11,724 bases of DNA from an uncultured bacterium (GTDB lineage Bacteria > Verrucomicrobiota > Kiritimatiellia > RFP12 > UBA1067), in the NCBI GenBank assembly GCA_902779075.1, contig CACZAK010000130.1, positions 1-11,724 of the forward strand. Direction: 5' to 3'. This document shows, piece by piece, positions 1-7,479 of the stretch. Under the pieces are notes generated by a model. That model had not been told where the DNA came from. It searched no databases and was given only the letters and a program-made list of their open reading frames with translations. The translations under genes were made by a program, and so were the position numbers. The stretch's first letter is position 1. Each line of letters begins with the position of its first letter.

Positions 1-67
1 GCGGATTCTGTTCCCATAGTCTTGTCGTGATACATCAAAGTTATCCTCATTTACTTTCCCGTGCGAA

Positions 68-112
68 GCGCGGGCGGCGGGCTACACGGCCAACACTTCT
101 ACCCGCGCCGCC
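68..112. repeat. GC-rich inverted repeat upstream of the first gene
   Basis: Bases 68-74 (gcgcggg) are the exact reverse complement of 102-108 (cccgcgc), and bases 73-78 (ggcggc) pair with 107-112 (gccgcc), so two alternative hairpins with loops of about 27 nt are possible. No T-tract follows, so this is not a convincing terminator. It may be the edge of a dispersed palindromic repeat or the tail of an upstream transcription unit. I see no gene in bases 1-149. Confidence 0.3.
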
Positions 113-149
113 AAGATGGTAGCGTTCCCAGTCAATTCGTCAATCTGCA

Positions 150-177
150 TTGCGATTAAGGGGAGGTTTGGTATACT
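150..177 (+). promoter_or_regulatory. Extended -10 promoter for the GH106 operon, probably leaderless
   Basis: A TG-n-TATACT extended -10 lies at 169-177 (hexamer 172-177). A weak -35 candidate, ttgcga, lies at 150-155 with a 16-nt spacer. Only 7 nt (acacgcc) separate the -10 from the ATG at 185, so transcription should start at or within a base or two of the start codon and leave no room for a Shine-Dalgarno. The same layout recurs before the gene at 11596, which supports it as a real promoter style of this genome. The position also argues against the longer reading frame that opens at 116. Confidence 0.6.
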
Positions 178-184
178 ACACGCC

Positions 185-3100
185 ATGAAAACAAATCTTA
201 AAATATCGTTTCTGTCTTTGGTTCTGTTAATGCCTCTCATTTGCGCTGCTGCCGCACGTCCCTGTGCGGGGACGCTGGAGGCTGGGTTTGCCTCGCCGCC
301 CGGTTCGGCGCGGCCGCATGTCTATTACATGATCATGAACGGCAACATGTCGAAGGAATGCATCACCGACGACTTCGAGGCGATGGCGAAGGTCGGCATC
401 GGAGGCGTGCTCGTTCTTGATGTGGGTTGCTTTATCCCGGCGGGGCCGGTCGTGTTCGCCTCTCCCGAGTGGTACGATATCATGCTGCATCTCCACCAGG
501 AGGCGAAGCGCCTCGGCATCGAGGTGACTTTCCCGAACTGCGCCGGATGGTCGAGCTCCGGCGGACCGTGGCTCAAGCCGGAGCACGCGATGAAAACCGT
601 CGTGTTCACCGAAACGCGCGTTGCGGGCGCGAAGCGGTTCTCCGGCATCCTGCCGCGCACGAAGAAGGACAACGGCTTCTACGAGGACATTGCGGTCCTC
701 GCCTATCCAACGCCCGTCAAGGGCGCTGCGCTCACCGACCTGAAGAGCAAGATCGGCGCCGACCGACAGATGTTCCGCCGCGACACGAAGGAGTTCGCGC
801 CCGAGCAGACGGTTGCGAAGGACCGCATCGTCGATCTGACGGAAAAGATGTCGTCGGATGGCAAGCTGGAGTGGGACGTCCCCGCCGGGAACTGGACGAT
901 CCTCCGCATCGGCTACGCCTGCAACGGACGCCGTAACCACCCCGCCTCGAACGGCGGCTGCGGACTGGAGGTGGATAAGCTTTCCGCCGCCGCGATGGAT
1001 GTCCATTTCGAGGGGCTCATCGGACCTCTCTGCCGCCGCCTCGGCGTGTCCGCCGCTACGGACAACTCGGTTGGCTTCACCGCCGCGCACATCGACAGCT
1101 ACGAGGTCGGATGTCAGAACTGGACGCAGGGCCTCGACAAGACATTCGAGCAGCGGATGGGGTATTCGATCCGGCCATACCTGCCCGTCCTCGCCGGACG
1201 CATCGTCGGAAGTGTTGACGAGACGGAGCGGTTCCTCGAGGACTTCCGCCGTCTGCTCGCCGACCTCTTCGCCGAGAACTACGCTGGACGCTTCACTGAA
1301 CTGTGCCACAAGTACGGCCTCAAGAGTTCGCTGGAACCCTACGGCAACAGCAATGCGGACAACCTCCAGTATGGACAATCCATCGACGCGCCGATGACGG
1401 AGTTCTGGAGCAGCGTGAAACACGGCGACCACCACGTCGGCGGCACGGGCAACACGATCGCGGCGTGCCTCGCGCACGTGTGGGGTCGGCGTTACGCCGG
1501 GGCGGAGGCGTTCACCGCGGCTCCGCAGAACGGCGGATGCTGGCTCACGACGCCGTTCTCCATCAAGGCGCAGGGCGACCGCGTGTTCGCCGCCGGCGTG
1601 AACCGCATCGTCTATCACCGCTACGCCTGCCAGCCGTGGCCGGGCAACAAGTACCTTCCGGCCATGACGATGGGACGGTGGGGAATCCACCTTGAGCGCA
1701 CGCAGACGTGGTGGCCCCTGGCGTCCGACTGGTTCCGTTACCAGAGCCGTTGCCAGTGGATGCTCCAGGAAGGGCGTTTCGTCGCGGACGTCCTGTGCTG
1801 GTGCGGCGAGGAGGCGCCCAACGGCTCGCAGACGCGGATCAACCTGCCGAGAGCGAACGGCGTCAAGTACGACCTCTGCGCGACTCGGGCGGTCGAGCTG
1901 CTGAAGGTGAAGAACGGCAAGGTCGTGGTGCCGGGCGGCGTGGAATACGAGTTGCTGGTGCTGCCGAATACGGACACGATGAGCGAGAAGATGCTGAAGA
2001 GGATTGGCGAGTTGGTCGATGCGGGCGCGAGGGTCGTCGCGCAGCGGCGTCCGGTTCGCGCGCCGGGGCTGACGTGGGGCGGAAAAACAGCAAGCGTACA
2101 ACAGCAAGAATACCGTGCCCTCGTTGATTCCGTGTGGGCGAAGGGCGTGATGGAGTGCAGCGTTGCGGATGCCCTGGTGAAACTGGGCGTAAAGCCCGAC
2201 TTCCTCACGGACGCCGAGGACGTGACGTGGATCCATCGCGTCAACGGGCAAGATGCCCGTTGTCCCAGTGCCGCCGCCGTCAACGGGCAAGATGCCCGTT
2301 GTCCCAGTGAGGATTGGTACTTCGTGGCGCAGGACAACGAGATTGACTCGACGTTTGAGGCGTCGTTCCGCGTGACCGGACGGACGCCCGAAATCTGGGA
2401 CGCCGTCACAGGCGAACGGCGTCCCGCAGAGGTGTGGCGCGAGGAGAACGGGCGCACCTACGTCACGTTCAACTTCAAGCCGAGCGGCTCGGCGTTCGTC
2501 GTGTTCCGCGAAAAGAGCGTCGGCACGCATCTCGTGAAGGCGGAGGTCTGCATGGCGGCGGAAAAGAAGGCGGAAGCTCCTCAGCCCAAGCACACGCTCG
2601 TGATCAAGAAGGCGGAGTACGGCCTCTTCCCCGGCATGGAGGTGCCGCCCGGCGGCATCACCGACAAACACCGGATCGACGTGACGAAACTCCTTGCAGA
2701 CCGTGTCAAGGACGGCACAATCAACGTCGATGTGGGCGTCGGTCTCGCCCGCCGCGATCCGGCCTTCCGGTTCCACAAGATCACGCGCATCGAATACGAA
2801 TACGACGGCGCGACGTACAAAGTGGATCGCGGCGAAGGGGCGCGGTTCCGGGTGCCCGACAACGCGGCGCTCCGGGAGCCGGAATGGGAATGGCGCGACG
2901 GCAAGGTGCTGGCATGGAAACCGCTCACGGCGAAGCTGAGCGATTCCGACGGCGCGGTGCGCACGGTTTCCGCGAACCCGGCGGAGGCGATTGAGGTGAC
3001 GGGCGTGTGGGACGTTTCCTTCCCGCAGGGTTGGGACGCGCCCGCGCAGGCCGTGTTCCCGAAGCTTGTGTCGTGGAGCGAAAGCCGCGATGCTGGAATC

Positions 3101-3598
3101 AAGTACTTCTCCGGCACGGCGACGTATAGGAAGAGTGTAAAGTGTAAAATGGAAAGTGTAAAATGCGAGCAGGGCGGCCGGGTGATGCTTGACCTGGGCG
3201 AGGTGAAGAACTTCGCGGAGGTGACGGTGAACGGGAAGAAGTTCCCCGTCTTGTGGAAGCCGCCGTTCAGGGTGGATATTACCGACGCGGTGAAGACAGC
3301 AAGCGTACAACAGCAAGATGTGCTTGACCTCGAAATCCGTGTCACGAACCTCTGGCCCAACCGCCTCATCGGCGACGAGGTACTGTGCAAGCCCGACCGC
3401 GAATGGGTGGCTCATCCGCGCCGTGGTTCATTTGAATACTCCATCAAGGAGATTCCGCAGTGGGTCAAGGACGGCAAGCCGTCGCCGACCGGATGCCGCA
3501 CATTTACCACGTGGCGTCACTGGACGAAGGACGACAAGCCCCTGCCCTCCGGTCTCATTGGCCCTGTCGTAATCCGCTTTGGAGAAATAGCAAAATGA
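185..3598 (+). CDS. Secreted GH106-family alpha-L-rhamnosidase-like glycoside hydrolase
   Basis: Predicted enzyme of 1137 residues that cleaves terminal alpha-L-rhamnose from glycans outside the cytoplasm. Residues 1-24 form a signal peptide (lysines, a hydrophobic run, then CAAAA); it lacks a proper lipobox. The mature protein opens with a GH106-like strand (ARPHVYYMIMNGNMSKE). Family motifs follow: IDSYEVGCQNWT (D304, E307), SLEPYGN (E384), APMTEFW (E406), EAFT (E441), then the YHRYACQPW and RTQTWW blocks. Which glutamates are acid and base I cannot assign from sequence alone. The C-terminal part (about 940-1135) is a galactose-binding-like beta-sandwich ending in NLWPNRLIGDE and SGLIGPVVIR, typical of the family. 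The start at 185 is chosen because the -10 lies just upstream and the signal peptide begins there. The stop overlaps the next start as ATGA. Unusually, three short-repeat families sit in-frame at residues 634-641, 686-708, 984-994 and 1037-1044, with no frameshift. Confidence 0.9.
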   Translation: MKTNLKISFLSLVLLMPLICAAAARPCAGTLEAGFASPPGSARPHVYYMIMNGNMSKECITDDFEAMAKVGIGGVLVLDVGCFIPAGPVVFASPEWYDIMLHLHQEAKRLGIEVTFPNCAGWSSSGGPWLKPEHAMKTVVFTETRVAGAKRFSGILPRTKKDNGFYEDIAVLAYPTPVKGAALTDLKSKIGADRQMFRRDTKEFAPEQTVAKDRIVDLTEKMSSDGKLEWDVPAGNWTILRIGYACNGRRNHPASNGGCGLEVDKLSAAAMDVHFEGLIGPLCRRLGVSAATDNSVGFTAAHIDSYEVGCQNWTQGLDKTFEQRMGYSIRPYLPVLAGRIVGSVDETERFLEDFRRLLADLFAENYAGRFTELCHKYGLKSSLEPYGNSNADNLQYGQSIDAPMTEFWSSVKHGDHHVGGTGNTIAACLAHVWGRRYAGAEAFTAAPQNGGCWLTTPFSIKAQGDRVFAAGVNRIVYHRYACQPWPGNKYLPAMTMGRWGIHLERTQTWWPLASDWFRYQSRCQWMLQEGRFVADVLCWCGEEAPNGSQTRINLPRANGVKYDLCATRAVELLKVKNGKVVVPGGVEYELLVLPNTDTMSEKMLKRIGELVDAGARVVAQRRPVRAPGLTWGGKTASVQQQEYRALVDSVWAKGVMECSVADALVKLGVKPDFLTDAEDVTWIHRVNGQDARCPSAAAVNGQDARCPSEDWYFVAQDNEIDSTFEASFRVTGRTPEIWDAVTGERRPAEVWREENGRTYVTFNFKPSGSAFVVFREKSVGTHLVKAEVCMAAEKKAEAPQPKHTLVIKKAEYGLFPGMEVPPGGITDKHRIDVTKLLADRVKDGTINVDVGVGLARRDPAFRFHKITRIEYEYDGATYKVDRGEGARFRVPDNAALREPEWEWRDGKVLAWKPLTAKLSDSDGAVRTVSANPAEAIEVTGVWDVSFPQGWDAPAQAVFPKLVSWSESRDAGIKYFSGTATYRKSVKCKMESVKCEQGGRVMLDLGEVKNFAEVTVNGKKFPVLWKPPFRVDITDAVKTASVQQQDVLDLEIRVTNLWPNRLIGDEVLCKPDREWVAHPRRGSFEYSIKEIPQWVKDGKPSPTGCRTFTTWRHWTKDDKPLPSGLIGPVVIRFGEIAK
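252..273. repeat. Overlapping hairpins at the signal-peptide junction
   Basis: Bases 252-257 (ccgcac) pair perfectly with 264-269 (gtgcgg). Bases 258-262 (gtccc) pair with 269-273 (gggac). The two stems are mutually exclusive. They encode the stretch RPCAG between the signal peptide and the mature enzyme. This may be the remnant of a small palindromic repeat, but only one copy is present here. Confidence 0.3.
2084..2109 (+). repeat. Short dispersed repeat, copy 1 (encodes KTASVQQQ)
   Basis: This 26-nt block matches 3293-3318 with a single difference; the core 2087-2109 is identical over 23 nt. It contains acagcaa twice in direct orientation. Read in-frame it adds KTASVQQQ (residues 634-641) to the GH106 protein, between LTWGG and EYRALV. 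Two near-identical copies encoding the same peptide at unrelated sites of one protein point to an inserted mobile or templated repeat. Confidence 0.75.
2240..2309 (+). repeat. Two tandem copies of a palindromic repeat, in-frame
   Basis: Two identical 31-nt copies (2240-2270 and 2279-2309) are spaced at a 39-nt period, that is 13 codons. Each holds a perfect 9-bp stem with a 3-nt loop, core caacgggcaagatgcccgttg minus its outer bases. The stems are 2242-2250/2254-2262 and 2281-2289/2293-2301. They encode VNGQDARCPS twice, joined by three alanines (residues 686-708), between IHR and EDWYF of the GH106 protein. Similar palindromes giving GQDA-type peptides are scattered in several environmental bacterial genomes, to my recollection. 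Confidence 0.8.
3134..3165 (+). repeat. Low-complexity direct repeat, in-frame (encodes SVKC twice)
   Basis: The 12-mer aagtgtaaaatg occurs at 3140-3151 and again at 3154-3165, preceded by a partial copy agtgtaaa at 3134-3141. The AT-rich block stands out sharply in GC-rich surroundings. It encodes SVKCKMESVKC (residues 984-994) in a loop of the C-terminal beta-sandwich, between TATYRK and RVMLDLG. It introduces two cysteines into an exported protein. Confidence 0.7.
3293..3318 (+). repeat. Short dispersed repeat, copy 2 (encodes KTASVQQQ)
   Basis: Second copy of the block at 2084-2109, one mismatch over 26 nt, again in the same reading frame. It encodes residues 1037-1044 of the GH106 protein, at the turn between DITDAV and DVLDLEIRV where relatives usually have a short glycine-asparagine loop (recalled family pattern). 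Confidence 0.75.
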
Positions 3599-5286
3599 AC
3601 ATCAAAAAACAAATTGTTACAGCGTGCGCTGTTGTGACGGTGGCGTCAGCTTCGGCCTTCGACGCCGCATTGACAGATCCGCTCGCCTGGCTGTATGCCG
3701 ATTCGAAAATCGCGGCGGCGGAGCGGCTGGACGAAGTCGACGTGCCCGCGAACGGCGTGGTGGACGTGAACATCCTCGTCAACGGACTCAAGCCCGGCGA
3801 ACGACTGGAATTCGACGCGTCCGAAAAGGGCGGTGAATGGTACAGGATGCGTGCCGTGCCGGTGGCACGCAACACTGGCGTAAACGGATTCCTCGAGAAG
3901 AATCCCGGAGACAATCCGCACGTCGCGCGACGCGCGCCGTTCGAGGTGTTTGACGTGCTGGAGCCGATAGCGGACGAGTGCGGTGCGGCGCGCTCGGCGA
4001 GCGCGCCCTACCATGCGGTCATCACGGATGCAAAAGAGACGGAAGGCCTGTACTTCAGGATGCAGAATCCGCCCAAGGGCGCGAAGTCGTTCGACATCCG
4101 CTTCCGCATCAAGCAGGGAAATGAAGAGCGGCTACTTTCATTGAAAGTGAACGTCCACAATGTGTTGCTCCCGCCCGTCGGCAAGGACAGCTTCAAGTAC
4201 ACGAACTGGATGGACTTCGACAGCATGGCCGTGTCGCACGGACTGAAGCCGTGGAGCGAGGAGCACTGGAAGATGATTGGGAAGTACGTGCGTCTTGCCA
4301 CGCGCGGGCGGCAGAACATGGGTCTCATGCGCGCCGTGTTCGAGAAGGACGCGAACGGCGCGATGCGCATAGACAAGAAGAAGTTCGCGCGCTTCCTCGA
4401 TATCTACAATCGAACCGGCATCTGGTATCTGGAGGGCACGCATCTTGCGGGCTTCGTGAATGGCTGGGGCTCGCCGGCGTTCAAGACGTCGTACACGACC
4501 AACGTCACCACCACGGTGGAGGGCGCGCTCGCGCTTTCGAAGCTTGCGAAGATGTACATGGAGGAGATCGAGACGCGTGGACTCAGGGACCGCTGGTACC
4601 AGCATGTCGCGGACGAACCCGGCGGGGCGAATGTGCCCGAATACCGCATCACGGCGGGAATCGTCCGCCGCTACATGCCCGGCATCCGCACGGTCGACGC
4701 CGTGGAGGAGCCGTCGTTTGCGGGGGCGCTCGACGTGTGGTGTCCGAAGGTGAATTCCTTCGAGCGGCATCATGCGCTCTACGACAGTTTCCGCACGAAC
4801 TTCGGCGACCGAGTGTGGTGCTACACGTGCTGCGTGCCGGGCGGGAAGTGGATGAACCGCACGATGGACGGCGAGCTGCTGCGTCCCGCGTTGATCCCGT
4901 GGGTATCGGTGATGTGGGACGTCGACGGCTTTCTGCACTGGGGTTACAACCGGTGGCAGCGCAACCAGGGGCAGGATCCGTTCAAGGAGCCATATCCGAA
5001 GAACTGGGGCGGCTCGAACAACGGCAATTCCCTTCCGTCCGGCGACACGCACATCGTCTATCCCGGAAAGGACGGCCCGTGGCCGAGCGCGCGGCTTGAG
5101 GCGACGCGCGCGGGCATGGAGGACGCCGATCTCCTGACGATGCTCCGCTGCCGCGACAGGGCAAAGGCCGACGGGCTCGTTCGCCGCATCGCGCGTGGGT
5201 TCCAGGACTACACGCCGTCGTGCAAGCTCTACCGCGAAGTCCGCCGCGACATTCTTCGCGCACTCGAATCTAAGATCGTCAAATAA
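3595..5286 (+). CDS. Secreted DUF4091/GH123-like glycoside hydrolase
   Basis: A 563-residue exported protein. Residues 1-21 are a signal peptide (NIKKQ, a hydrophobic stretch, then ASA-FD as likely cleavage site). An N-terminal beta-sandwich spans about 22-200. The C-terminal part has hallmarks of DUF4091, the catalytic-fold relative of GH123 N-acetylgalactosaminidases: HVADEPGG with a D340-E341 pair where GH123 enzymes carry their Asp-Glu catalytic dyad, then VDGFLHWGYNRW, then YPGKDGPWPSARLEATRAGMED near the end. The exact sugar substrate is not predictable; an alpha- or beta-linked hexosamine is one option. The ATG at 3595 overlaps the upstream stop (ATGA), and ggaga at 3581-3585 gives a good ribosome site, so it is translationally coupled to the GH106 gene. 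Both enzymes probably act on the same glycan. Confidence 0.85.
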   Translation: MNIKKQIVTACAVVTVASASAFDAALTDPLAWLYADSKIAAAERLDEVDVPANGVVDVNILVNGLKPGERLEFDASEKGGEWYRMRAVPVARNTGVNGFLEKNPGDNPHVARRAPFEVFDVLEPIADECGAARSASAPYHAVITDAKETEGLYFRMQNPPKGAKSFDIRFRIKQGNEERLLSLKVNVHNVLLPPVGKDSFKYTNWMDFDSMAVSHGLKPWSEEHWKMIGKYVRLATRGRQNMGLMRAVFEKDANGAMRIDKKKFARFLDIYNRTGIWYLEGTHLAGFVNGWGSPAFKTSYTTNVTTTVEGALALSKLAKMYMEEIETRGLRDRWYQHVADEPGGANVPEYRITAGIVRRYMPGIRTVDAVEEPSFAGALDVWCPKVNSFERHHALYDSFRTNFGDRVWCYTCCVPGGKWMNRTMDGELLRPALIPWVSVMWDVDGFLHWGYNRWQRNQGQDPFKEPYPKNWGGSNNGNSLPSGDTHIVYPGKDGPWPSARLEATRAGMEDADLLTMLRCRDRAKADGLVRRIARGFQDYTPSCKLYREVRRDILRALESKIVK

Positions 5287-5289
5287 GGC

Positions 5290-6012
5290 ATGAGGCATCC
5301 TTTTGACAGAAGACATGAAGTCGCCATACTCATGGCGGCGGGGTTGGGCTCGCGTATGAAGCCGCTTACTGACACGCTGGCCAAGCCTCTGGTGCCGGTT
5401 CTCGGTCGTCCGCTCATTGAGACGGTGATAGATGCGCTCGAAAAACGTGGAGTGGATGATATATATGTTGTAGTCGGATACAGGAAGGAACAGTTCAAGC
5501 CGCTTTCCAAGAAGTATCCCAACGTTAGCCTTATCGAGAACCATGAATACCGTACGAAGAACAACATAGGTTCGATCGCCGTCGCCGCGGAGCAGATGGC
5601 CAGCGCTGACTGCTTTGTCTGCGAGGCGGATCTCTTCGTGCCGTCCGAAAACCTCCTTTGCCGTCCGCTTGAGCGCTCTGGTTATTTTGGAAAGTTCCTT
5701 CCGGGGCATTCCGACGATTGGGTGTTCGAGACGTCTGCCGGACGCATAACGCGCATCGGGAAGGGGGGCGACGACTGCTTCAACATGGTTGGCATATCGT
5801 TCTTTCGGCAACCTGATGCGGCACGGGTTGCCCTTGCCGTCCAAGAGGCGGCAAAATACCCAGAGAATGCCCAGCTATTTTGGGATGATGTCGTTGACAG
5901 GCTTGTCAAGAATGATTTGGATCTCACTATCCATGAGATTCACCCTGGCGAGATAGTGGAGTGCGATACGGTACAGGACCTCAAAAACCTGGAAGCGGGG
6001 CTTAGATTATGA
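5290..6012 (+). CDS. LicC-like nucleotidyltransferase (CTP:phosphocholine cytidylyltransferase family)
   Basis: A 240-residue cytoplasmic nucleotidyltransferase of GT-A type fold. The nucleotide loop is AAGLGSRMKPLT (residues 16-27) followed by K32-P33. A metal-binding acidic residue is likely D114 in CEADLF. NNIGSIAVA matches the NNIYSL-type block of LicC, and the C-terminal FWDDVV (197-202) and VECDTVQDL (223-231) match the LicC ending. LicC makes CDP-choline from CTP and phosphocholine. This one may use that, phosphoethanolamine or another phospho-alcohol, or be a sugar-phosphate enzyme. No choline kinase (LicA) or LicD transferase is in the window. The start at 5290 is needed to keep the first beta-strand (VAIL); it lies 3 nt after the previous stop with a weak aagg before it. 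The stop overlaps the permease start. Confidence 0.8.
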   Translation: MRHPFDRRHEVAILMAAGLGSRMKPLTDTLAKPLVPVLGRPLIETVIDALEKRGVDDIYVVVGYRKEQFKPLSKKYPNVSLIENHEYRTKNNIGSIAVAAEQMASADCFVCEADLFVPSENLLCRPLERSGYFGKFLPGHSDDWVFETSAGRITRIGKGGDDCFNMVGISFFRQPDAARVALAVQEAAKYPENAQLFWDDVVDRLVKNDLDLTIHEIHPGEIVECDTVQDLKNLEAGLRL

Positions 6013-7460
6013 CTGACGCGCAACTGAATCGCCATCTCTCGCCTCTGCACGTATGGGCGCTCGCTTTCGGATGCATCATCGGCTGGGGGGCGTTTATGAT
6101 GCCCGGAACGACGTTTTTGCCCACGGCTGGCACGCTTGGCACGACGCTTGCCATGTTCATTGGCGCGCTTGTGATGGTTGCCATATCCTTCTCATACTCC
6201 TACATGGTGTCGCGGCATCCGATGGCCGGGGGCGAGTTCGTCTTTGCGAGGGCGTGTTTTGGCAGGCATCATGCCTTCGTCTGCGGCTGGTTTCTCGCGC
6301 TTGCGTACCTTGCGAACGTCCCTATGAACTGCACGGCGCTCGGACTCATGACGCGCAAGCTTTTCTTCGGGGTGTTCCAGTTCGGACGCCTCTATCAGGT
6401 TGCAGGCTATGACATCTGGGCAGGTGAGATATTGCTGTCTCTAACGGTGCTTTCGGTCATCACATTTCTGTCAGTCAAGGGCGTGCGCAAGTCCGGCATT
6501 TTCCAGATGATCATGGCGTTTGGGCTTGCAACGGCATTTTTGATCATCGTCGTTTCGGCTGTCTTCTCTCCTGTCACAAGCTGGTCTAACCTTGCTCCAT
6601 TTTGGGGACCCGAGGCGTCGGGCACGTCGTTGAGCAGTTCGCAAATATGGCGGGGCGTTCTTGCCATTGTTGCCGTCGCTCCATGGGCGTATGTCGGCTT
6701 TGAGACCATACCACAGGCGGTTGAGGAGTTCAACTTCTCGATCCGCAAGGTGAACGGCATCATGATTGGGGCAATCGCCTTTGGATGCGCCGTCTATTCG
6801 TGCAACAACCTCGTGACGGCTGCGGCGTCGCCCGACTGGCAGGACTTCATCGCCCGACACGATTGGGCAGTTGGCGCAGCCGTCGAAGCGCTGATGGGAA
6901 AGCCGGGGCTTGTTGTTTTGGGCGTTGCGATTTCGTGCGCGATCCTGACGGGGATATTGGGATTCCTGACTGCGACGTCGCGGTTGCTGATGTCCATGGC
7001 GCGTGAAGGATACATTCCGGGGTTCTTCGGCGTGGTCAATTCACGTTGGCGCACTCCGGCGCGGGCAATCGTTTTCTGCTTTGCGTTGTCGGCTGTAGGG
7101 CCTTTCTTCGGGCGCACCGCGCTTGGGTGGTTTGTCGACATGTCGGCGGTGGGTGCGGCGGCCGGGTTTGCCTACGCCTGCGCATCCGCTCTTAAGACGG
7201 CATCTTACCATGCGGCGCGGCGGGGACGGCTCGCCGAGGACGGCTCGCCCCACCATGCGGGCGGCAAAACGGCCAATGGAGGCTCCGTCGCCATTAAAAT
7301 CCTTTCCGCGCTGGGACTTGTCCTTTCGCTTTGCTTTGTCGTGCTCTTGCTCGTTCCCGGTTTGCCGGGATGTCTTAACGGTCCTGGTTACGCGATGCTC
7401 GGCGTGTGGACCGCGATGGGAATAATCTTCTATGTCCTACGGGCGCGAAAAATAAAGTGA
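6009..7460 (+). CDS. APC-superfamily amino acid/amine permease
   Basis: A 483-residue inner-membrane transporter with about 12 hydrophobic segments. The unwound first helix GCIIGWGAFMMPG (21-33) is the APC signature. MAGGEFVFARACFG and the block APWAYVGFETIPQAVEEF are the usual helix 3 and helix 6 regions. Family members carry amino acids or amines such as ethanolamine in symport or exchange. The choice here is not readable, but its place behind a LicC-like enzyme makes an amine or amino-alcohol precursor plausible. The ATG overlaps the upstream stop by 4 nt, so the two are translationally coupled. An extra hydrophilic stretch near residues 403-417, in the loop after helix 10, comes from an inserted repeat (7207-7260). 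Confidence 0.85.
   Translation: MTDAQLNRHLSPLHVWALAFGCIIGWGAFMMPGTTFLPTAGTLGTTLAMFIGALVMVAISFSYSYMVSRHPMAGGEFVFARACFGRHHAFVCGWFLALAYLANVPMNCTALGLMTRKLFFGVFQFGRLYQVAGYDIWAGEILLSLTVLSVITFLSVKGVRKSGIFQMIMAFGLATAFLIIVVSAVFSPVTSWSNLAPFWGPEASGTSLSSSQIWRGVLAIVAVAPWAYVGFETIPQAVEEFNFSIRKVNGIMIGAIAFGCAVYSCNNLVTAAASPDWQDFIARHDWAVGAAVEALMGKPGLVVLGVAISCAILTGILGFLTATSRLLMSMAREGYIPGFFGVVNSRWRTPARAIVFCFALSAVGPFFGRTALGWFVDMSAVGAAAGFAYACASALKTASYHAARRGRLAEDGSPHHAGGKTANGGSVAIKILSALGLVLSLCFVVLLLVPGLPGCLNGPGYAMLGVWTAMGIIFYVLRARKIK
7207..7260 (+). repeat. In-frame repeat insertion in the permease, flanked by a 9-nt direct repeat
   Basis: The 12-mer ggacggctcgcc is present at 7224-7235 and 7238-7249. The block is bracketed by accatgcgg at 7207-7215 and 7252-7260. 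If one flank is a target duplication, the added length (7216-7260) is 45 nt, exactly 15 codons, so the frame is kept. It falls in a hydrophilic loop of the permease, and similar GGACGGCTCGCC-type repeats are, to my recollection, dispersed in related genomes. Confidence 0.55.
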
Positions 7461-7479
7461 TAAAAACAGGAATTGTTAA

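Noticed and set aside
61..112. Rho-independent terminator of an upstream gene
   Set aside because: The hairpin is GC-rich but no T-tract follows, and no upstream gene end is visible.
116..184. Longer N-terminus for the GH106 protein from an ATG at 116
   Set aside because: It would put the -10 element inside the gene and bury the signal peptide 23 residues in.
2240..2309. CRISPR-like repeat unit
   Set aside because: Only two copies, an 8-nt spacer, in-frame in a gene, and no cas genes near.
227..3415. Long open frame of 1062 codons on the minus strand
   Set aside because: It is a shadow of the GC-rich GH106 gene: the plus frame has a signal peptide and clear family motifs, while the minus product is arginine/histidine-rich without any recognisable domain.
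4138..5844. Open frame of 568 codons on the minus strand
   Set aside because: It spans two well-supported plus-strand genes and their junction; the product shows no family pattern.
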